Program-made: the position numbers and the translations under genes
Source of the DNA: Alistipes sp. ZOR0009
Lineage (GTDB): Bacteria > Bacteroidota > Bacteroidia > Bacteroidales > ZOR0009
Length of the DNA: 40,596 bases
Assembly: GCF_000798815.1 (NCBI RefSeq)
Contig: NZ_JTLD01000038.1
Location: 1 to 40,596 of the forward strand
Direction of reading: 5' to 3'
Notes under the pieces: model-generated
The model's input: only the letters and a program-made list of their open reading frames with translations
Database searches by the model: none
Told to the model about the DNA's origin: nothing
Part shown: positions 35,322 to 40,596 of the stretch, piece after piece
Numbering within the stretch: the stretch's first letter is position 1
How the letters are laid out: every line of letters starts with the position of its first letter

Positions 35322-36557
35322 CTATTTAAGTGTACTTCCCTTGTTTACATCAAACGCTTCCCTAAGACCATCGCCTAAAAGAGTAAATGCAAGTACCATG
35401 AGCATGATGGCGAAACCTGGGATAAAAGCTAGATAGGATGCATCTAAGATGATGTAGGCGTAGCTGTCCTTAAGCATTGCACCCCACGAAGGGGTTGGTG
35501 GCTGTATTCCCACCCCGAGAAAACTTAATCCCGACTCAACCAGAATGGCTGAAGCAAAGTTTGCTGCCGAGATGACGATGATTGGTCCCATAACGTTGGG
35601 GAGGATGTGACGCATGATGATGCGGGTATTGCCAAACCCTAACGCTCGAGCAGCATCAACGTACTCCTTTTCGCGAATACTCAACACCTGACCACGGACG
35701 ATACGTGCCACTTCTACCCACATAGTAAGACCTACAGCGATGAATATTTGCCAAAATCCTTTCCCCAAGACGAGAGTTACGGCAATAACCATTAGTAGCG
35801 TAGGTACGCTCCATATTACGTTGATAAACCACATGGTGACATTATCGATCCAACCTCTAAAATAGCCGGCCATTGCACCAAGCGTTATTCCTATAATTAG
35901 GGAGATGAGAACTGCTATAATGCCCACAGAGAGAGACACCCGAGCACCAACAATCATGCGGCTAAGCAGGTCGCGCCCGTAACGGTCTGTTCCGAATAGG
36001 TAGGTTTTTTTTCTGATGTTTTTCTTCAAAACTTCCTGTTCTAGCGTTACATTGTCAACCTTAAGCTTTGTCCCATTGGTAGTGGTGAACTTGGAGTGGC
36101 CATTCGCAATTACAATTTTATCCGCATTTTCTATTGGGTAAACGATTGCGGCCAACGGAATAACGTGCTCTACGGCTTCTTCATTCGAGTAGGAGCAAAA
36201 TTCTTTGGCTACTATTTTCCCATCTTTGATGTGATATTGGCTAATCGCAATTTCCTTGTAAGGAGATTCTTCTCCTGTTAATATTTTTTTGAGGAATCCA
36301 ACTTTTTCTACTTGATTAGGCTTTTTAACGAGCAGCATGGTAACTGAAAAGCCTGGTTTTTGTAGGGCTATCTCAAGATGCTGGCTGTTGGAGTTTGGTG
36401 TGGAGTCTGGGGAGACGAGGTAACCTAGCATTGAAATGAAGGTAATTATGGCTATAAACCATAGCGAAACCATTGCCCATCTATCCTTTTTCAGCTTTCG
36501 CCACGATTGAGCCCATGGCGACTGGCTTTCTATTACCTGTAGCTCCTTTCTTTCCAT
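35322..36557 (-). CDS. OppC/DppC-type ABC permease with large periplasmic insertion
   Basis: A 411-residue inner-membrane permease of peptide-type ABC importers. A membrane segment (about 28-49) follows a cytoplasmic tail (WRKLKKDRWAMVSLW). The transport domain begins near LFGTDRYGRDLLSRMIVG, with five further membrane segments and the coupling motif EYVDAARALGFGNTRII. Between them is an insertion of about 130 polar residues (about 50-180), where ordinary OppC proteins have a loop of about 40. The start ATG (36557) overlaps the end of the glycosyltransferase gene by 25 nt; the longer open frame upstream (to 36644) is inside that gene. No OppB, OppA, OppD or OppF lies in the window, so the permease is an orphan here. 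Confidence 0.88.
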   Translation of the reverse strand: MERKELQVIESQSPWAQSWRKLKKDRWAMVSLWFIAIITFISMLGYLVSPDSTPNSNSQHLEIALQKPGFSVTMLLVKKPNQVEKVGFLKKILTGEESPYKEIAISQYHIKDGKIVAKEFCSYSNEEAVEHVIPLAAIVYPIENADKIVIANGHSKFTTTNGTKLKVDNVTLEQEVLKKNIRKKTYLFGTDRYGRDLLSRMIVGARVSLSVGIIAVLISLIIGITLGAMAGYFRGWIDNVTMWFINVIWSVPTLLMVIAVTLVLGKGFWQIFIAVGLTMWVEVARIVRGQVLSIREKEYVDAARALGFGNTRIIMRHILPNVMGPIIVISAANFASAILVESGLSFLGVGIQPPTPSWGAMLKDSYAYIILDASYLAFIPGFAIMLMVLAFTLLGDGLREAFDVNKGSTLK

Positions 36558-37630
36558 ACAAATTTTCGTCTGATACTTGCTAAGGCTGTAAAGGTAATGT
36601 AGAAAGGGTAAACGAGTGCAGTGGGAATGAAATATTTTCCCCATTGATTTACGTTGTTCACCTTAAAATGCACGGAAAGAAGTCCATATTCGATGGTTGC
36701 TTTTAGTCCATACAGGGCGATAAAGCGGGGAAGTAGGCTGCTATCTTCGATGCACCAAAAACCGAGACATAGTAGCGATAGGTTTGCTGTGAGAACAATA
36801 AATGCGACTACCTTAGAGGTATTGTCTGTGTAAAAAGGTGTTTTTGATCCCCAGCGAATTCGTCTGTGAATGAGATCTGACAAGTTTTTGTCGGGGGCTG
36901 TTGTTACGCAACTCTCTTCTCCGAATGCAAAGTATATGTTTCGTCCGTTTTGTTTAGCGTAATGAAGCAGAAAGACATCGTCACCCGAAGGAGTAGAGTT
37001 GGTGTGCAGGTTGGCCGCAAGGTAAAGTTCCTTTCTGAATGCCATATTTGCGCCATTGCAGTACATGGGCATCCCTATTCCTGCTGCGCCAATCCCCGAA
37101 GCAACTAGCCCCCCAAATTCAATAGCAGCCATATTTTCGAAAAAGTTTGCTGGAGAGTAAGTAACGGGGCCACAAACAAGGTCGACATGATTGCCTATAA
37201 GGTTGCTTATTTGTTTAAGCCATTCTTTAGGCAAACAACAGTCAGCGTCGGTAACTGCAATAATAGTTCCTTGTGCTGCATGTACTCCTGTGTGTAAGGC
37301 TGCTTTTTTGCCAAATTCAACATTATCGAGCGATAGAACTTTTAGGTTGGGGAGTTCTTCTTGTGCTTTTTGGAGGAGGATAAGCGTTTTGTCACCGGAG
37401 TGATCGTTTACAGCAATCACCTCGAAATCTTCTTTTGGGTAGTTCAGATTTTTTAGTGCGGCTACGAGTTGTGCTATGTTTGGTGCTTCATTCCTAAAGC
37501 AGACAACGATTGATATAAATAAATTGTTGCTGGAAGGGATTGGTTTTCTTTCAATAACTCGGTAGTAACCAATGGTAAATGCGGCTAATATCCCCAAATA
37601 AGTTAGCAGTATAAGTATTATAAGAGCCAT
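36533..37630 (-). CDS. Membrane glycosyltransferase, family 2
   Basis: A 365-residue GT-A fold enzyme with one N-terminal membrane segment (1-20). The catalytic region includes SIVVCFRNEAPNI, VNDHSGDKT, the DxD-type TDADC (128-132), GDDVFL near 222 and RRIRWGSK near 260. Two or three hydrophobic segments close the protein. It belongs with processive or cell-surface polysaccharide glycosyltransferases. The donor and acceptor cannot be told. Its end overlaps the oppC-type gene by 25 nt and it follows aat after a 53-nt gap, so it probably shares a transcript with one or both. Confidence 0.9.
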   Translation of the reverse strand: MALIILILLTYLGILAAFTIGYYRVIERKPIPSSNNLFISIVVCFRNEAPNIAQLVAALKNLNYPKEDFEVIAVNDHSGDKTLILLQKAQEELPNLKVLSLDNVEFGKKAALHTGVHAAQGTIIAVTDADCCLPKEWLKQISNLIGNHVDLVCGPVTYSPANFFENMAAIEFGGLVASGIGAAGIGMPMYCNGANMAFRKELYLAANLHTNSTPSGDDVFLLHYAKQNGRNIYFAFGEESCVTTAPDKNLSDLIHRRIRWGSKTPFYTDNTSKVVAFIVLTANLSLLCLGFWCIEDSSLLPRFIALYGLKATIEYGLLSVHFKVNNVNQWGKYFIPTALVYPFYITFTALASIRRKFVWKERSYR

Positions 37631-37683
37631 TTGGTTGGTTTTTCCTAAAGGTAGCTATTATAAAGTTACGGTGTAGCCGATTT

Positions 37684-38400
37684 TTAAAAATCGAAGTCGG
37701 TTCTGAATTTATCGGTCCAAGGTTCTTTCTTTGCAGGGCCGATATTGGATTTTAGCTGCGATAAAAATTCTATTCTTGGGATCTCTTGAGCGCCTAAACT
37801 TAGAAGGTGATCGGAGTATATCTGACAATCTATCATTGCAAAATTCTGCTCTTGTAGGTTCTTTCCGAGCATGATGAAGCCGTACTTGGATGCATTGCTT
37901 GCTTTAGCAAACATCGATTCTCCGAAGAAACATTTCCCCAAGCAACCTCCATAAAGTCCTCCAACAAGGTTGTTTTCTGCATCCCACACTTCCACCGAGT
38001 GCATGAAGCCAATCTCATGTAGTTCCACGCATGTGGCTATCATTTCTTCTGAAATCCATGTGTTGTAGGGATCGTCTTGACCCGATCGTGCTGTTTCGCC
38101 GCAGCCTCTAACGACCTGTTCGAAGGACGTGTCAAAGGTTACCTTGTATTTTTTTGCTCTTAACAGCTGGCGCATGCTTTTTGAGATTTTAAGATCGGAC
38201 GGATAGAGCACGAATCGGGGATCTGGGCAGTACCATACAGGAATATCTGAAGGGTCGTACCATGGAAAAATACCTTCCGAGTAGGCAACAAGCATGCGTT
38301 CGGGCGATATATCTCCGCCAACGGCAATCATTCCATCTTCCTCTGCGTCTTCCACTGGGGGGAAATTGAGGTATTCGTTATCTAGAATATAAACAGGCAT
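37684..38400 (-). CDS. aat: Leucyl/phenylalanyl-tRNA--protein transferase
   Basis: This enzyme adds Leu or Phe to N-terminal Arg or Lys of proteins, marking them for ClpS/ClpAP degradation (N-degron pathway). The 238-residue protein has the full family pattern: a short N-terminal domain (FPPVEDAEEDGMIAVGGD), SEGIFPWY, WYCPDPRFVL, the GNAT-like core with LVGGLYGG, CFFGESMF and the final IDCQIYSDHLLSLGA. Length is normal for the family. Neighbours eamA (16 nt upstream) and the glycosyltransferase are on the same strand. Confidence 0.95.
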   Translation of the reverse strand: MPVYILDNEYLNFPPVEDAEEDGMIAVGGDISPERMLVAYSEGIFPWYDPSDIPVWYCPDPRFVLYPSDLKISKSMRQLLRAKKYKVTFDTSFEQVVRGCGETARSGQDDPYNTWISEEMIATCVELHEIGFMHSVEVWDAENNLVGGLYGGCLGKCFFGESMFAKASNASKYGFIMLGKNLQEQNFAMIDCQIYSDHLLSLGAQEIPRIEFLSQLKSNIGPAKKEPWTDKFRTDFDF

Positions 38401-38416
38401 GTCAATTCAAACAGTG

Positions 38417-39313
38417 TTACGCATTAATGCTTTCAGTCTTGGATTTCAGGGTTATCTGAGAAACGTAAAGCCCAGCCAAAGTTACAGCAATTCCAATTAA
38501 GTTGGTTGTGCTAAATTTGTCGTTCAGCAAATAGTAGGCTGCTATTGCAGTAAAAACAGGAATAAGGTTTAAAAATACGTTGAGCTTTGCGATTGAAAGG
38601 TGTTTCATCGTATAGGCATAAAGCACAAAAGCGATGGTAGATGCAAATATGGTTAACTTGAAAATGGGCAGCAGTGCTTCGTAGGAAAACATTACAGGCG
38701 TTATTCTATCTGTAATTAGAAATACGGGGATAATCATTATTGCTCCGAGCAAATTTTGGTATGCTACAATGCTAAATGAGTTGTAGCGCTGTGTCATCTT
38801 TTTTAAGCCAATAGCATAGCCAATAGCTGCAATTACAGCGCCAAACATTAGCAATATTCCCATAAAGGAACCTTGTGCATGATTTCCAGTTTGATAGGCT
38901 ACCAAGGTTACTCCAATTACAGAAAGGAGTATTCCTAGCGTATTTTGCATGCTAATTTTTTCTTTAAAGAAAAGGAATGCGCCAATTGGTGTAAACAAAG
39001 GAATCGTTGCAATAATAACTGCCGCTAGCGTAGAGGAAACCATGGTAAGCCCATTTGCTTCGCATAGGCTGTAGATGAATGGCTCGAATAGAGTCATTAT
39101 AAATAACGGCTTGAAATCTTTAAGTCTAAACTTTTGCAGCTGCCGTAAGGCCGTACCTACAACAAGGAGAATTATTGATGATATGGTTAAGCGAAATGTA
39201 ATAATTCCAACAGGGCTGAAGTATTGTAGTGCTGTTTTATACCAGATAAAGGATAGACTCCAAAAAATAACTGCAACAACAATTGCAGCGTACACAAGAA
39301 ACTTAGTGTTCAT
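38417..39313 (-). CDS. EamA-family (DMT) membrane transporter
   Basis: A 298-residue drug/metabolite-type transporter with ten hydrophobic segments in two EamA repeats. The first half has SLSFIWYKTALQYF and LVSSTLAAVIIATIPL-type segments; the second has LGAIMIIPVFLI and LNLIPVFTAIAAYYLL, followed by the usual final segment. The substrate is unknown; relatives export amino acids or other metabolites. It starts 3 nt after the lipid kinase gene and ends 16 nt before aat, so the three genes form an operon. Confidence 0.92.
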   Translation of the reverse strand: MNTKFLVYAAIVVAVIFWSLSFIWYKTALQYFSPVGIITFRLTISSIILLVVGTALRQLQKFRLKDFKPLFIMTLFEPFIYSLCEANGLTMVSSTLAAVIIATIPLFTPIGAFLFFKEKISMQNTLGILLSVIGVTLVAYQTGNHAQGSFMGILLMFGAVIAAIGYAIGLKKMTQRYNSFSIVAYQNLLGAIMIIPVFLITDRITPVMFSYEALLPIFKLTIFASTIAFVLYAYTMKHLSIAKLNVFLNLIPVFTAIAAYYLLNDKFSTTNLIGIAVTLAGLYVSQITLKSKTESINA

Positions 39314-39316
39314 AAC

Positions 39317-40189
39317 TTAGAAAACAACTTTGAGGCTTGCTGGTAATATTCTTAAATCTAGATGGGCTCCCATTCTTCCTGGCTCTCCGTCATAGTGGAT
39401 GTAATCTTCTGCAATTCTATCTATTTGAATGCTTTTCCCTTTAAAATATTCAACATATCGGCTTGACTCAAGTTCTTTCAGAAACATTTTAGCGGCAAAG
39501 AAGGGGCCTGCAATTACAGGGATCTCCGAAACAATGGCAACATCGAGAATTCCATCTTGTAGCTGAGCTTGCGGTGCTATGAAGGCGTTGTTCCCATACT
39601 GGGAGGCATTGGCAATGGTAATTAAAAATGCTTCGCGTGTATATTCAATCCCATCGACGGTAATTTTATAGGTTTGAGGCTTGTATCTAATGAATTCTTT
39701 AGTTGCAATGGTAGCGTATGTGCTAAAACCTCGGCTTTTTGATTCGGCAAACTTATTTCCAATTAGGGCATCAAATCCGACTCCTGCGGTACAAAAGAAT
39801 GGCTTGTTGTTGATAAATGCAGTATCAATTGCTTCTGATTGATTCGATAGTGCTAGCTTTACTGCTTTTTCGGCTGATAATGGGATTAAGAGGTGCCGGG
39901 CAAGCCCATTTCCTGAGCCTTGAGGGATAATTGCAAGCTCGGCTGTAGAATTTATAAGCTCTTTTCCAACTTCATTTATAGTTCCGTCTCCTCCAACGGC
40001 AACAATTCTGTTGTAGCCTTTATTAACTAGTTCTTGTGTTAGTATTGCCGCATGGTTGGCATACTCTGTAAAGTAAATATCTGCGCTTACATTCAGAGAT
40101 TCTGCTGTTTCTTTGATAAGGGCAGGGAGATAATTTTTATTCTTGGCTCCCGATATTGGGTTTATTATAAACGCTACTTTTAGCTCCAC
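39317..40189 (-). CDS. Diacylglycerol kinase-family lipid kinase (YegS/BmrU type)
   Basis: The 290-residue protein has the diacylglycerol-kinase catalytic domain: AFIINPISG at the N-terminus, the nucleotide loop VGGDGTINEVG (GGDGT at 66-70), the lid PQGSGNGLARH and YDGEPGRMGAHLDLRILP at the C-terminus. It phosphorylates diacylglycerol or a related lipid at the membrane, recycling it into phospholipid synthesis. The start is GTG at 40189, set by the sequence upstream and the family N-terminus. It leads the lipid kinase-EamA-aat operon. Confidence 0.93.
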   Translation of the reverse strand: MELKVAFIINPISGAKNKNYLPALIKETAESLNVSADIYFTEYANHAAILTQELVNKGYNRIVAVGGDGTINEVGKELINSTAELAIIPQGSGNGLARHLLIPLSAEKAVKLALSNQSEAIDTAFINNKPFFCTAGVGFDALIGNKFAESKSRGFSTYATIATKEFIRYKPQTYKITVDGIEYTREAFLITIANASQYGNNAFIAPQAQLQDGILDVAIVSEIPVIAGPFFAAKMFLKELESSRYVEYFKGKSIQIDRIAEDYIHYDGEPGRMGAHLDLRILPASLKVVF

Positions 40190-40257
40190 CTGTAACTGAT
40201 TTTATTGGGCGCTAAATTAGCATTCATTTCTGATATATGCAGTTTGTTGGCTGAAAA

Positions 40258-40284
40258 TAAAAAAGCGGGGAATCCCCGCTTTTT
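40258..40284 (-). terminator. Terminator after the LysM protein gene
   Basis: GCGGGG (40265-40270) and CCCCGC (40274-40279) pair around AAT. The A run before and T run after extend the stem and give a T run on the minus strand. Confidence 0.9.
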
Positions 40285-40596
40285 AGTTTATTGTAATTTT
40301 TAATTTTTGTCCGACTTTCAATCCTCTGTTCGATTCAATGTTGTTTTCGGTTTGGATATCTTTGGCCGAAACACCTTCGTATTTTTGAGCTATTTTCCAA
40401 AGACTATCATTCTTTTTTACAGTGTAGAAAACAACTTTTCCATTTTCTTTAGTTTCTTGTGCTGGCTCCACTTTGTGGGCAACCGTGGTTGCACTTTGGT
40501 CTAAAGCCTTTACCGTTTCAATTTTTACAGAATCGGCAGGAACTTTTTTATTGGCATTTTGTGCTATTGCAGAGTTGGGCTTGCTACTCGCTGCTA
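40283..40596 (-). CDS. LysM-domain protein, C-terminal part, cut by the window edge
   Basis: The frame is open to the window edge, so only about 103 C-terminal residues are seen. A polar, low-complexity stretch rich in Lys, Ala and Asn is followed by a single LysM domain (about the last 48 residues; FYTVKKNDSLWKIAQKYEGV, LKVGQKLKI). LysM binds N-acetylglucosamine chains of peptidoglycan. The missing N-terminal part would tell whether this is a hydrolase such as MltD or a LysM adaptor. A shorter reading starting at the GTG at 40471 is unlikely, because the reading frame upstream looks coding. Confidence 0.88.
   Translation of the reverse strand, partial: AASSKPNSAIAQNANKKVPADSVKIETVKALDQSATTVAHKVEPAQETKENGKVVFYTVKKNDSLWKIAQKYEGVSAKDIQTENNIESNRGLKVGQKLKITIN

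Overview
The window is chromosomal DNA of a member of the Bacteroidota, most likely a Bacteroidales/Marinilabiliales-type anaerobe or microaerophile. The grounds are: a SusC/SusD pair, a DUF5686 outer-membrane protein, many lipoproteins with short lipoboxes, LytTR and NtrC-type regulators, and several promoters with the Bacteroidota form (TTG or TTTG about 18-20 nt upstream of TAnnTTTG). Genus and species cannot be fixed from the sequence alone. No phage, insertion sequence, CRISPR array or rRNA was seen.

Layout. 1-4.5 kb: the 5' part of a tRNA-Leu(UAG), then lptB, a DUF5686 outer-membrane protein and kdsD, all on the minus strand; two of these serve lipopolysaccharide synthesis and transport. 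4.7-9.5 kb: two DNA helicases on the plus strand, recQ and a UvrD/PcrA type, each with its own promoter and terminator. 9.5-12 kb: a lipoprotein, a LytS-like kinase and a LytTR regulator forming a three-gene operon. 12.1-13.7 kb: a small cysteine-rich set (thioredoxin lipoprotein, DUF6132 membrane protein, Crp/Fnr regulator, divergent 38-codon ORF). 14.4-19.7 kb: a SusC/SusD outer-membrane uptake pair. 19.8-25.2 kb: a helical/PEGA-like protein of unknown role, a degenerate 21-bp periodic array, a VF530-family DNA-binding protein and a tricorn-type protease.

25.3-31.6 kb: a two-component block. An HTH-less sigma-54 activator is coupled to a Ppx/GppA phosphatase. Divergent from these is a complete sigma-54 activator whose end overlaps, tail to tail, a hybrid kinase with receiver and Hpt domains. 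31.7-35.1 kb: a coiled-coil lipoprotein, then a NatAB-type ABC exporter (ATPase plus permease). 35.3-40.2 kb: a run of minus-strand genes: lipid kinase, EamA transporter, Aat aminoacyltransferase, family 2 glycosyltransferase and an OppC-type permease with a large periplasmic insertion. 40.3 kb to the edge: the C-terminal part of a LysM protein.

Most of the window is ordinary core genome. The stretches that best repay a second look are the 14-unit, 21-bp periodic array before the VF530 gene, the cysteine-rich Crp/Fnr-DUF6132-thioredoxin set with its divergent small ORF, the paired sigma-54 activators with their phosphorelay kinase, and an inverted pair of DnaA-box-like sites at 32.7 kb. All functional links drawn from neighbourhood are inference.
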